Below are positions 48,176 through 58,274 of a stretch of DNA of 64,000 bases, in pieces. A program made the position numbers and the translations under genes. The DNA is from Eucriotettix oculatus (Eukaryota; Arthropoda; Insecta; Orthoptera; Tetrigidae): positions 64,282,183 through 64,346,182 of the forward strand of contig CM067382.1 of the NCBI GenBank assembly GCA_034510155.1. Direction: 5' to 3'. Under the pieces are notes generated by a model. That model did not search any database, was not told the origin of the DNA, and saw only the letters and a program-made list of their open reading frames with translations. Numbering within the stretch: position 1 is the first letter of the stretch; each line of letters begins with the position of its first letter.

Positions 48176-49855
48176 TATTTGAGGCAGATGACGCCATTAA
48201 TTTTTTTTTTCGACGTTACCGTTACTGATGGGCGTGGCTTGTTCGGGGATCCGGGGAGGGAAAGGAGAGGAGAGGACAGGTCATGGCCTAACCTAACCGT
48301 CTTCGGTCCTCCATTTCTCCATCAAAATAATAATCAAATAGCCTCAATCCTGAGGAAAAGGGACTCTGGGTTCTTGTTGTGTGCACAAAAATGAAGAAAA
48401 AAAAATCTTCGTCTTCGGTTCCAAGTTGTTCCAGGATCATCAGACGATTCCAAATTCCTGGCAGGTAGAGAAATCCCTTGCCCCCTTTTCTGGAAAAGTT
48501 CCGAGGGAAACCTTACGCACTTTCTGTTGTTGGGTCTCCTCCCTCCCTCCGAACCTTTCACCCTCTCCTCTCCTCTCCTCTCCTGATGGCAACGACGAGG
48601 TTTTTTGAAGTCCGCTCGCCGAGTCACAGTCAAAGTTCCGACAAACTTCCCGACAAGGGGGCGGCGGCGGGCTTTTGAAAGGCAGAGGGCAATTTCTCGC
48701 GTGTTCTAATTGAACTGAATGAGACACGAACGCTTCAAGACGCGAATTTCGAAATGCAATTTCGGATCAGCAGAAACTCCTTCATTAGTTAAATTGTCGA
48801 GGTGTTAGGAGGAAGGAGGGGAGAAAAATAAGAAATAGAGGGGAGAGAGAGGAAAGGGAGAAGGGATGGGATGGGAGGAGGAAAAAAACACACAGAACAC
48901 ACTACTACTACTACTACTTCGGAGGGTTGTCAGCGACTAAAGTTTAATTCCTCATCCACTCAACAACTCCAGTTTCTCTGTCAATCTGGAAAGTGGATGG
49001 CGGGATGAATGGAACCAGAAGCTGAGTGAGGTGGTGTATTACAAGAAAAGTTATTTTTTAAATCATGATCACGAACCTTCAGAAATTACAATAACCCTTA
49101 TTCAAAACCCGGCGGAAATAATTTTCTGTCGGGGTGAAAAAAAAACCCTAGAAGACCAAACACTGGAATTAATCACAGTTTCAAAACAATAAAAAAAACA
49201 TGTGCGGATGTGTCGTCAGTTTTTTAATTTTATGACGTCACCGAACATACTGCGAAATACGCCATATTGCCTCCAGCGCAACATGGCTGCTGTGTTTAAT
49301 TTCTTCCCAAAAAAAAACTATAAGAAATATATTCAGAACAGGGAATATAAAAGTATATTTATGTAAATGTAATACTACGTGTAGCAGCAGATTGTGCATT
49401 TAATTTAAGGGTTTTAAAGCGTCTGTTTTATAATTTATTTTGTTTTAAAAAAAATTAAAGCATACAAGTAAAGAGGTATTTCATTTGGTATGTCTTAGAT
49501 TGTGCGTGTTTGATCAACAGTTGGTAGGAATGACTGGAAGTGATGACATAATGCATCTTTGTCCTATTTTGTACATAATCTTTGGTCTTTAATGAACCTT
49601 TGAAATGTAAACCGCTCTGCTACAAGCGTATGAGAAATTATTCAATTAATTACGAAACCATTGTCCAAATTAGATTAAATTATTCAAAAATTTCCGAATC
49701 ACCATAATTTAATTTATTTCGTGTCAATTACAAAGCGCTGACGAAACAATTTAATGGGATTAATTGAGAATCCGTGTATTTTTGAATTTCCAAAGACAAT
49801 ATCTTGATGAGAAAGAAAATCAAATTTCCAGTTTTTTTTATAAAATTTATTAATT
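48176..49855. other. Mixed unique sequence
   Basis: GC-balanced at 48200-48780, purine-rich at 48805-48890, AT-rich afterwards. CTA repeats at 48902-48917. TGACGTCA at 49233-49240. CTCTC pentamers at 48557-48583. Overlapping frames on both strands (66-99 codons) have no domains. Confidence 0.35.
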
Positions 49856-49859
49856 CAGA

Positions 49860-50810
49860 AAATTAACCGAAACCCAAATTTTGGTTAATGTAGTTGCCAA
49901 CGGTCTATTGTCTAATTTTATTAATCAATAAAATTAATTGAAACCTGAAAATTTAAATAATTCATTTTCCAGTTTTTTTATTAAATTTATTAATCCAGAA
50001 AATTAATTGAAACCCAAAAGTTTGATTAACTGAGTTTCCAATGGAGTATTCTATAATTTTAGAAATTAATAAAATTAATTGCAACCTGTAAATTTAAATA
50101 ATTCACTTTCCAGTTTTTTTTATTAAATTTATTAATCTAGAAAATTAATTGAAACCCAAAAGTTTGACTAACTGAGTTTCCAATGGAGTATTCTATAATT
50201 TTAGAAATTAATAAAATTAATTGAAACCTTAAATATAATTGAAACCCAAAAGTTTGACTAACTGAGTTTCCAACGGAGTATTCTATAATTTTAGAAATTA
50301 ATAAAATTAATTGAAACCTGAAAATTTAAATAATTCATTTTCCAGTTTTTTTATTAAATTTATTAATCTAGAAAATTAATTGAAACCCAAAAGTTTGACT
50401 AACTGAGTTTCCAACGGAGTATTCTATAATTTTAGAAATTAATAAAATTAATAGAAACTTGTAAATTTAAATAATTCACTTTCCATTTTTTTATATATAT
50501 TTACTAAACTAGAAAATTAATTGAAACCCAAAAAAATTTGATTATTTCAGTTTCCAGCGGAGTAGCGCCTAACTTTATTAATTAAGAAAATAAATAATTG
50601 AAATCTTGAAAATGAATAATTTACTTTTAAACGAAATATTGTCTGAAGTTATTAATTAATAAATTTAATAGAAACATGGAACCTTGAAAGATTTATTTTT
50701 CATCATAATATTCTCTGCTGTTATTAATTTAAAAAAATAAATGAAACCTGAAAACTCGAAAGATTTACTTCTCAAATGAAATATTGCTTAATATTATTAA
50801 TTAATCAAAG
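49860..50810 (+). repeat. ~141-bp AT-rich satellite
   Basis: The TTGAAACCCAAAAGTTTGA landmark lies at about 49869, 50009, 50151, 50241, 50382 and 50523, spacings 140, 142, 90, 141 and 141. Each unit has GAGTTTCCAAYGGAGTATTC, then AAATTAATAAAATTAATTGA, then CATTTTCCAGTTTTTTTA. The 90-base unit lacks the last block. The array decays past 50,560. Confidence 0.85.
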
Positions 50811-51240
50811 TAGTTAATAGTGTAAACCAATTAATAAGAAAGTTTTGTTAAGTACTCGCAAAAAATATAATTAATCATTCCAGTAATTACTTAAGTGTAA
50901 TCTATTGTTCTGCAAGGCAAAGATCGTAGATAATCGCTGGAAATCACCAAACAACATGTAATCGACTAATTCCTGAGCAAATTACGAAGAATGGACCCGC
51001 GGACCCTTTATTGTTGTTTCCTCTCCACAACCACTTCGCCTTCTATCGATTGCTGAGAATCGACTGGTGCGATTAATACAGATTGTAAACGGTGTTGATT
51101 ATTTATTTTGATTTCTTTTTTTCTTTTTGAACACGTCATGTCCGGTTCAACTCTCCATCTGTCTGTTGTAAGTAATGACTGAATACTGTATATAACTGCC
51201 GCCCCCTGCCCCCCGCCATTTTATATCAATACAGAGAGAT
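50811..51240. other. Unique sequence; possible non-coding island at 50925-51110
   Basis: Bases 50925-51110 are non-repetitive and GC-balanced compared with the AT-rich flanks, with ATAATCGC, AATCGACTAATTCC and ATCGATTGC phrases. An enhancer role is conjecture. Confidence 0.15.
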
Positions 51241-51249
51241 GAAGGGAAA

Positions 51250-51465
51250 ATGGCTACGACGAAAAAGAGAGCAGAATTATTAATTGTGTTAATGAGTAAC
51301 GCTGGACAAGTGACACTTGAAAAGGACAACCAAATACTAAAGCAACTTCCATTAAAATTTTTGGACCGGGTGAGTCGGAAAACTGAAGGAGATTATAATG
51401 TAACCAAAAATAATAGGCAGAATTCCTTGATGGAAGAAAACACAAAAACCGTCTTTATTTACTAG
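51250..51465 (+). other. Short open frame of 71 codons, unassigned
   Basis: This frame starts MATTKKRAELLIVLMSN and ends TKTVFIY. It is one of the few in the window with balanced, protein-like composition and no simple repeat. I recognise no domain. No promoter, intron or polyadenylation pattern supports it. A frame of this length is expected by chance in 64 kb, so I list it only as a weak candidate for a small protein or an exon. Confidence 0.1.
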
Positions 51466-52250
51466 TCGCACGATTTTTATTGCGTCCTAAAGATTTCAAC
51501 CCCCCACAAAAGTTTAGATTTGTTATGTTAATTAACTGTACTGAACATACAGCTAATAAATTAAATACAAAAGGGGGTGGTGGATGTTGCATCAAACCAG
51601 TTTAAATACATAAATTTCATTTCTTCAATTTAAAAGTTTCCATTTTTTAAAAAATAAAAAGAAACCAGCATAGGTTTTCAGTTCTATATTTATAAATTCT
51701 GGGGTTTTGTCCCAATTTTCCTGAATTTACAAAATATAGACCTGACAGCTTATGGCGGTTTCCTCCTTTATTTTTTTTTCTCATCATTTTATTAAAGTTG
51801 TTTTACTTTTATTTAACAGTTTCTGTTAATTTAAATTATTGTAACCTTAAATTAAGATTTTTAGGAACATTAGAATTTAAATTATAGAATTTTATTTTTT
51901 CATTTGATTTTAGGCGTCTGTTTGAATTTATAATTATTTTAATTAAGTAAGGATTTTAATTTTACAGTTTGTATAAATTTTTATTTAGAAACTTGGTTTA
52001 AAAAAAATTTCTTTACAATTTGAATTTTTCGGTTTTTCCAATGATCGTCATATTTTTTAATATATTCAAAGATTAATTTGTTGAATACTTGTTATTTTTT
52101 AATTTTTAACATTTGAACTTCTTCAGTTACTAAATATATTTTTTTTTTACATTGGGTCATACGTTTTAAAAAGATTTGTAAGTGTAAAAAAATGTATTTT
52201 ATTTTTTTTAAAAAAAATTAGCATAATATCCAATACAAGCAATTTGTAAA
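51466..52250. other. AT-rich sequence, nothing recognisable
   Basis: Long T and A runs dominate. No open frame or repeat unit of note. Confidence 0.5.
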
Positions 52251-52254
52251 TTTT

Positions 52255-52345
52255 TTTAGTACCTGAAGAAGTCTCAAATGAGAGACGAAACGTCGTAATA
52301 TTTAATATTTTAAATTATGAAAATACTGACAAAATACTTACAAAA
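52255..52345 (+). repeat. Dispersed element copy 1 (GACGAAACGTCGTAATA)
   Basis: It reads ACCTGAAGAAG, then TCTCAAATGAGA (a perfect inverted repeat with two-base loop), then GACGAAACGTCGTAATA and ATGAAAATACTGACAAA. It is the best-kept copy of a family also seen at 39.65, 44.04 (reversed), 15.87 and, more loosely, 36.06 kb. Similar motifs occur at the ends of Penelope-like and other invertebrate elements; I cannot assign the family. Confidence 0.65.
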
Positions 52346-52394
52346 AAATTTTCTCATAACGTATTACCCATTGTAATCAGATTGTATTGTTTTT

Positions 52395-52475
52395 AGTTCC
52401 TGAAGAAGTCTCAAATTAGAGACGGAACGTCGTAATACTGACAAAGAGGCTGATGTAACCCATTTATTATTATTA
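52395..52475 (+). repeat. Dispersed element copy 2, with GACAAAGAGGCTGAT tail
   Basis: Lies about 135 bases after copy 1: CCTGAAGAAG, TCTCAAATTAGA, GACGGAACGTCGTAATA, then directly CTGACAAAGAGGCTGAT. The ~20 bases between TAATA and ACTGACA in copy 1 are missing, so the two copies are not identical. An ATT run follows. Confidence 0.65.
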
Positions 52476-53720
52476 TTATTAAAGGTTCTGCTGTAAAATA
52501 ACATTCTTTAATATGAAAATATTATATTATTTAATGTATATATATATATGTCTTAGTGTGATGCTTCATCAAATCTCGTCAAATAATGTTAAATAAATTT
52601 TTGATATAATTGTCTTTGAATTTTTATTTTACATTCCTTCCTGGGAAAGTTCCGAGGAAGTGATGACGCATTTTTACATGTTTTAATATATCTTAATTTG
52701 TTTTATTCTTAAATATTATTTCAGCCTGATTAATACGACTCTATCGATATATCAATTGGAGACAATTTTATGAGCGACACATTGGTTTATAACCGCAGAA
52801 TGATAACAATTTTGGTGATATTATTTGGAGAAGTTCTGCTGTTTCTACCCCTCCCCCCCTTTTAACAACCCTCGGAGCATTGTCATCCCTTAAAAGCTTC
52901 CAAGTATGAAATATTCGGGTCGTCAATGTCCGGGCAGTGCTTTTCGTGGCCGTGAATAATTTAAGGGGGGAGAAACGCTTCAAAAACATTTATTGACTCC
53001 CTCCTCCCCCTCCTTTTCTCCACCCTCACACACACACATGGACAGGGGCTGACCGCCTCTGATGTTGAAAAAATAACACGCCCTTTCTCTCTCTTTGAAG
53101 GGGTTGGTCAAGCGACGACGTCGGACCTTCCCCTTTTTCAAACAGACTCGTCGTCGTCGTCGTCGGGTTGACGTAAATCGTTAAAAACTTTATTCGGGAA
53201 GGGTAAGGGACAGGGAGGAGGGGGAGGGGTTGGTTGGTTCACCCCAAACCAGACAATGGTCATGTGGGATTTTTTTTTTCTTAGTGGGTGAGGGGGAGGG
53301 AGGGGGTGGGAAGGGTAAAGGGTAGGGTACTAAGAAAAAGTAACTGAAGCACAAAAAGGAAACAAAAACGAAAAAAAAATACCCTTAACGATGAAGATGG
53401 AACCTTCTCCCGCATTTATTTTTATTTTAGAAAATGCAATGCGATTTCCTCACCCCTTTTCCTTTTTTTAAAAAAATAAAATAAAATTATGTATATAAGA
53501 GTAATTTGAAAATCATTTTTTTAGGGCCTCAGCGGGATGGAAAATCTCAGCAGCAGGACCAGGAATGAATGTAAAGCTCGGGTTCTTCTGGTCTGAATGG
53601 AGGAGGAGGAGGAAGAAGAAAAAATATCAGAAGTGGCGGTGGAGTCTACCGGGATATGAAGACAAAGGAAGGAAGGAAGGTAAGGAATGCTCTCTAAAAT
53701 ATTTATTATTTTTAAGGGGG
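52476..53720. other. Mixed sequence; G-rich tract; possible non-coding island
   Basis: Bases 52725-52975 are GC-balanced and non-repetitive (possible regulatory element, low confidence). A strong G-rich plus-strand tract at 53283-53330 has about eight GGG or longer runs and includes AAGGGTAAAGGGTAGGG. CGT repeats at 53149-53165. No gene supported. Confidence 0.35.
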
Positions 53721-53721
53721 G

Positions 53722-54023
53722 TGAAACAGGCTACACGAAGGTGATCCTGAAATAAGGAAACTCCTCCTTAAAGGCAATAGGAAGGGAATTGAAAAATAAT
53801 GGGGTGAGGCGATAAAAAAGGTCTCATTATTATTATTAATGAGTATAGTGTGTTTGAGAAAGAGAGAGGGTGTGTAAAACAGGCTACACGAAGGTGATCC
53901 TGAAATAAGGAAAAATTCCTCCTTAAAGGCAATAGGAAGGGAAATGAAAAATAATGGGGAGAGGCGATAAAAAGTCTCTTATTATTAATATTGAGTATAG
54001 TGTGTTTGAGAGAAAGAGAGAGG

Positions 54024-54056
<33 letters not shown>

Positions 54057-54315
54057 GTGTGTAAAACAGGCTACACGAAGGTGATCCTAAAAAAATAAGG
54101 AAAATCCTCCTTAAAGGCAATAGGAAGGGAAATGAAAAATAATGAGGGGGGAGGCGATGAAAAGAGTCTCATTATTATTATTATTGAGTATAGTGTGTTT
54201 GAGAGAGAGAGAGGGAGAGGGGGGTGGTGCAAAACAGGTTACATGAGGGTGATCCTGAAACATGAAACACCCCCCTTAAAGGCAATAGGAAGGAGGGAAT
54301 TGAAAAATAATTGGG
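53722..54315 (+). repeat. Four-unit array, plus orientation (AACAGGCTAC family)
   Basis: Units begin AACAGGCTACACGAAGG or a variant at about 53725, 53878, 54065 and 54233, followed by GTGATCCTGAAA, CTCCTTAAAGGCAATAGGAA and GGGAATTGAAAAATAA. In between are GAGGCGATAAAA, an ATT run and GTGTGTTTGAGAGA with a variable GA tract. The same unit lies in reverse orientation at 56.69-56.97 kb. Confidence 0.85.
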
Positions 54316-54329
54316 GGGATGTAAAATAT

Positions 54330-54488
54330 TTTATGGTTTTTGATATTTTTTTATGGTTTCCAAGTCTACTTCTTCTTCTTCTGACTCCCCCCCTTCCCCT
54401 CCTTCCCCCACCCCCTCAAAAAAAATATCGTCGGCACAGCGTAAGGTTTTTATTTCTTCTCCTTGCAGTATGATTCCTTTACCTGAAA
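54330..54488 (-). mobile_element. LINE RT fragment next to a solo LTR
   Basis: On the minus strand it reads GIILQGEEIKTLRCADDIF, which matches GIRLQGEEIKSFADDIVL of the 58.3 kb copy, with a one-residue shift or insertion before the ADD. Upstream C- and T-rich sequence interrupts it. It ends within ~10 bases of the LTR start at 54494. Confidence 0.6.
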
Positions 54489-54493
54489 TATAT

Positions 54494-54793
54494 TGTAACA
54501 TGAAAAGTTACACGCAACAACGCGGGGGCCATCTTGCGAGTTGCAATTGTCGCAACTCGGGGCCAACAATGGAGTCTGTGCGAGGCTTTGAGCAGTCGTC
54601 ATGGGGTAGTGGAAGGAGAAGGATGTTGCGGACGGAGAAAGACCACGCCCTGTTGTAGTGATAATTTTTTCTCATGTTCTGAAATGGATTAAAGTTATTA
54701 AAATCCACTTTTTTTGGTATTTTTATTAAAAAATACCTGGCGCCCAAAAAGCATTTAAATCCTGGAATACGGAGGAACGCCGGAGCGGCTACA
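54494..54793 (+). mobile_element. Solo LTR, copy 1 (300 bp)
   Basis: The segment starts TGTAAC and ends GGCTACA, short terminal inverted repeats as in retrotransposon LTRs. It lies in an AT run (ATATAT on both sides), so the target duplication cannot be defined. It matches the 57.93 kb copy in order and sequence. Shared parts are an inverted repeat CGAGTTGC...GCAACTCG (~54537-54560), GTCGTCATGGGGTAGTGGAA, GACCACGCCC and a second hairpin GGTATTTTT...AAAAATACC (~54716-54737) followed by TGGCGCCC. No internal coding region follows. Ty3-like or another LTR order is possible. Confidence 0.6.
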
Positions 54794-56195
54794 ATATATA
54801 TATATATATAGTTACTTAAAAGAAACGTTGATTAAAATTTACAAGTTATTTCGCGCTGAACAGATCAAATAGATGGACCATGCATAATTTTTTTTTTGCA
54901 GTTTGTTTTCACACCTGCGGAGGTGACTTCCTCTTTTTGACTACTTTTAATCTCTTAATGGAGTGATTCGCACTAATCTCACTGTGTCCTGCCTTGGGTC
55001 GATGTCCCTCATTGTGATTTTCCAGTCTTCAATATATATTACAGGTTCACCTCCTTTACTGGATGGAGGATTATTATTTCTCAGTCCCTGCCCGGGAATT
55101 ATCCTGATTACAACAAGTAGTGCGCAGTTTCTCGGGATTTGGGGGGTTTTTTGTGTTTGCAAAGGAAGGAAGGAAGGATCCTCCGAGGTTAATACAGAGC
55201 GGCAGTATCCATCGACTTTAAGAGGAGCGTCGCGACGCTGGCTGGATGGCTGGAGATATAGAGCCGAGGTAATTGGGTGTAATTGGGCCGACGTGGCGAG
55301 AGAGCAGGGTCAATATTGTCTGAGCGCAGACTCCTTCCCTGCAACCACCTGCTCGCTGCTCGCTGCTGTTCCTGTTCCTCCTCCTCCCCCCTTTCTAATT
55401 CTAATCTACAACTTTCCTCCCTTTAAAGCCCCGTTACTTTCATCCACCGCCTTTTAAACTAACACTTCAATAATTACATGCAGGTTTATTACAGAATCAC
55501 ATTCTGTTATTTATTTATTATTGAGCCACCTTCGAGAAGAAGTAGAAGAATCTCGCCTCCGTTACTTCCTTGGCCCTGCAACCAGTAATAAGCCTGCCAC
55601 CGAAAAAAATTCCGTAGTCACCGCCACTAAACGATATGGCGTAAATATCACCTGAACAGTTCACTAAAATTTTGTAACCCCGTTCGCAGTATTTATCTAT
55701 ATACTCAGCTGGGTTCCCTGGCCCCTCCCCCCCTCCCCTACTTGTTCGTATTTCCCCGGTAATGTGGTGTAAATGATGATGATGATGGGGGGGGGAGGAA
55801 TATTAATTAATGAATTTAATAATTGAGTTTAAATATATATATATATACATTTTTATTAATTATAAACAGAATAATTTTTAATATGGGTAGTGCGTAATTA
55901 ACCGCGGGAAGTTTTTTTCGTCTGTAAGGAGGGAAAGAAAGGAACGTAGTTAAATATACAAACAGGTCAACGGAAACCTTCTCTGGGGTGATCACTGCAA
56001 CACATGGATAAAATTCATGGCAATAGGACGAATGGTTTAGGAGAGATCATTGGAGACTAACATAAAGCCCTTAGAGCAGAAGTGATTGACTTGGGACGGT
56101 TTATGGCCGAAATGAAGTGGAATGGAGGAGGAACCGAAATTAATTGTAACTCGCAGTGCGTTTGTGAAATACCGAGTTTATAAACACTGATGAGT
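54794..56195. other. Unique sequence, no gene supported
   Basis: (AT)n at 54794-54809. The stretch 54960-55460 is GC-balanced and carries a 164-codon plus frame, MIRTNLTVSCLGSM onward, which starts plausibly but turns into Pro/Leu-rich sequence without domain. It overlaps a 71-codon minus frame. ATG repeats at 55772-55787. I do not call a gene. Confidence 0.3.
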
Positions 56196-56665
56196 GGCTG
56201 TTCTAGGGTACTTGGGGGTATGAGCAGCCCAGAGTGACTGCGGGGCTTACCACCTGATCATGTCGGGGATGCCTCCTGCACTCTCTCTGGGTATTTTTTT
56301 TAATCAAAGTTCTCATATGCCGAGACACCTTCACCTATTTTAGGAGGTATATGTACCGGGGTCAAAGACCTTGGGCGCATATGGCAAGAGTTGTCCACGC
56401 TGATCCCATTAATTGGATCAGTCGGGGGGCCAACTGCCTCCTGAAACTGGTGGAGACACGGAGGAGAAGGGAATGCTGCGTCCCCCCCACAGCAGACTCG
56501 TCTCCCGTCATTCATAGGGAAGGGCGTGAGAATAGTACCCAGCAATGCCCGACCTACCTGATGCAGGTTTTCTAGGGGTTTTCCCTGCAACATCTCTTTA
56601 GGTGAAACACCATGAGGGTAGGATCCTTAAACCATAGCCCGGGGGCCCTAGTTAACCCTTCCTTG
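56190..56665. other. GC-rich unassigned segment, possibly a mobile element
   Basis: About 470 bases that are well preserved in composition, GC-balanced and sharply different from AT-rich flanks. Plus frame 56351-56575 (74 codons, WAHMARVVHADPINWISR) and minus frame 56300-56593 (97 codons) overlap. It contains AGGTAGGATCCTTAAACC-like and CCCGGGGGCCC phrases. It looks like a piece of an interspersed element, but I do not recognise the family. Confidence 0.3.
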
Positions 56666-56689
56666 GCTACCTTGCTCTACCTTCCGCAT

Positions 56690-56978
56690 CCCCCCCTTTT
56701 CAATTCCCTTCCTATGCTATTAAAGGGGAGTTGCCTGTTTCAGGATCACCCTCATGTAGCCTGTTAACCAAAAAAACCCCCCCTTTTCAATTCCCTTCCT
56801 ATGCTATTAAAGGGGAGTTGCCTGTTTTAGGATCACCCTCATGTAGCCTGTTAGCCCCTCCCCCTCCCCCAAAATGGCCTCTTAACCAACAAAAAAAATA
56901 AAATAAAATATCCCCCCCTTTTCAATTCCCTTTCTATGCTATTAAAGGAAAGTTGCCTGTTTCAGGATCACCCCCCAG
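56690..56978 (-). repeat. Three-unit array, minus orientation (AACAGGCTAC family)
   Basis: The plus strand shows CTTTTCAATTCCCTTCCTAT, GCTATTAAAGGGGAGTTGCC, TGTTTCAGGATCACCCTCAT and GTAGCCTGTTA, at about 56698, 56782 and 56920 (the last truncated). This is the reverse complement of the 53.7-54.3 kb unit. Spacing is ~84 and ~138 bases. Confidence 0.85.
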
Positions 56979-57655
56979 AAAAAAACGTGACGGCATCCAC
57001 AATGTATTTATTTATCAAACTTATGTTTATAATAATACTTTCTTACCGCGGATTAATTGAAATATATATGGACATATTCCCTCTTACGCATCCGGATGGA
57101 TTGAAAGACTGAATAGTATTTCAGTGTTGAAGATGAACTGTGAACGAATTTGAGTGTCGTCACCGTCGCCCTCACATTCCCCGTGACGCGTGAACTACTT
57201 TTTCTTCTGTGTAAGGAATTTAATTATTCATCGGTCCGGAGGAGGAAAGGAACGAATCACATATGGATAAGGCGCTCACCCGCCCCCCCATTAACGTAAG
57301 TCTGCAATTCCGATGAGGCTGAGTTGTCTGGCGCAGCGACACTACTTCATTTGAAAGTCAGACCCGGTAATGTATTCCTCCGCGGTTAGGTTCTTATCCG
57401 GTTACTCTTTCCTTGGGAAACACACCACGCAGGCCGGTGTCGTCGCTGTTGTTGTTTCCTCCCGTCTAGAGGACTCTGGGTCAACACACACGCCACCTCC
57501 ACCTCCTCGTCCTCGTCCTCCTCCTCGTCCTCAGTCAATTTTCAGCCTGAGAGCGGAACATTCCGTCCGTCTGCAGATGATCATGATGATGATGACGTAA
57601 TCATGAAAGGAGTATGACAAGGATGATGCAGCAGTCTGTCGCCCATGCTGTTCAA
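56979..57655. other. Unique sequence, no gene supported
   Basis: CTC/CGT repeats at 57497-57530 and ATG repeats at 57580-57595. A 76-codon plus frame spans them. Nothing else recognised. Confidence 0.35.
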
Positions 57656-57927
57656 CCTTTATATATATATATATATATTGATATAGAGAAATAGAGATAT
57701 AAGGAAATAAAGCTAGTGAAAGATAGAAATAGAGATAGATGTAGAGAAATAAGGAAATAGAGATAGAGAGATAGATATAAAGATAGAGAGAGAGAAAGTA
57801 AATATATAAGTAAAAGAAGAAGAATATAATTAAAAATTAGATATAGAGATAGATGTAGAGAAATAGGGAAATAGAGATAAAGATATATATGTATATATAT
57901 ATATATATATATATTATGTATATATAT
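57656..57927 (+). repeat. (AT)n and GATA/GAAATA microsatellite mosaic
   Basis: (AT)n at 57660-57678 and again at 57885-57927, enclosing purine-rich GATAGAGATA and GAAATAAGGAAATA steps. The second AT run borders the solo LTR. Confidence 0.85.
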
Positions 57928-58263
57928 TGTAACATGAAAAGTTACGCTCAACAATGCAGGCCAGCTTGCGAGTTGCAATTGTTGAGGAACTGACGCAACT
58001 CGGGCCAACAATGTAGTCTGGCGAGACTTGCATGGGGAGAGTCGTCATGGGGTAGTGGAAGGAGCAGGTTGTGTCGGCGGGACGACGAGAGAGAGAATGA
58101 ATGACCAACCACGCCCCCTGCAGATATAATTATTTTTCTCGTGCTCTGATTTGGAATTAAAAACAATTTAAAATCAATTTTTTGGTATTTTTTTGTGAAA
58201 AATACCTGGCGCCCTAAAAGAATTATAAATCCTCGAATACGGAGGAACGCGGAATCCGCTACA
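57928..58263 (+). mobile_element. Solo LTR, copy 2 (336 bp)
   Basis: Starts TGTAACATGAAAAGTTACG and ends CCGCTACA, flanked on both sides by AT runs. The order of parts equals copy 1: the CGAGTTGC...GCAACTCG inverted repeat (loop lengthened by 11 bases), GTCGTCATGGGGTAGTGGAA, CCACGCCCCCTG, the GGTATTTTT...AAAAATACC hairpin and CTGGCGCCC. Extra bases (GACGACGAGAGAGAGAATGA) lie in the middle. The minus-strand frame across it (163 codons) is not a gene. Confidence 0.6.
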
Positions 58264-58274
58264 ATATATATAGA

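Noticed and set aside
48285..48300. Interstitial telomere motif (CCTAACCTAACC, insect TTAGG type)
   Set aside because: Only two units; within chance.
54735..54745. Primer-binding site TGGCGCCC marking the end of a LTR and start of an internal region
   Set aside because: The sequence runs on for ~50 conserved bases to the GCTACA end in both copies, so it lies within the repeat and no internal region follows.
54963..55457. 164-codon plus frame as a gene
   Set aside because: No domain, Pro/Leu-rich end, antisense frame across the same place. Length is compatible with chance in GC-balanced sequence.
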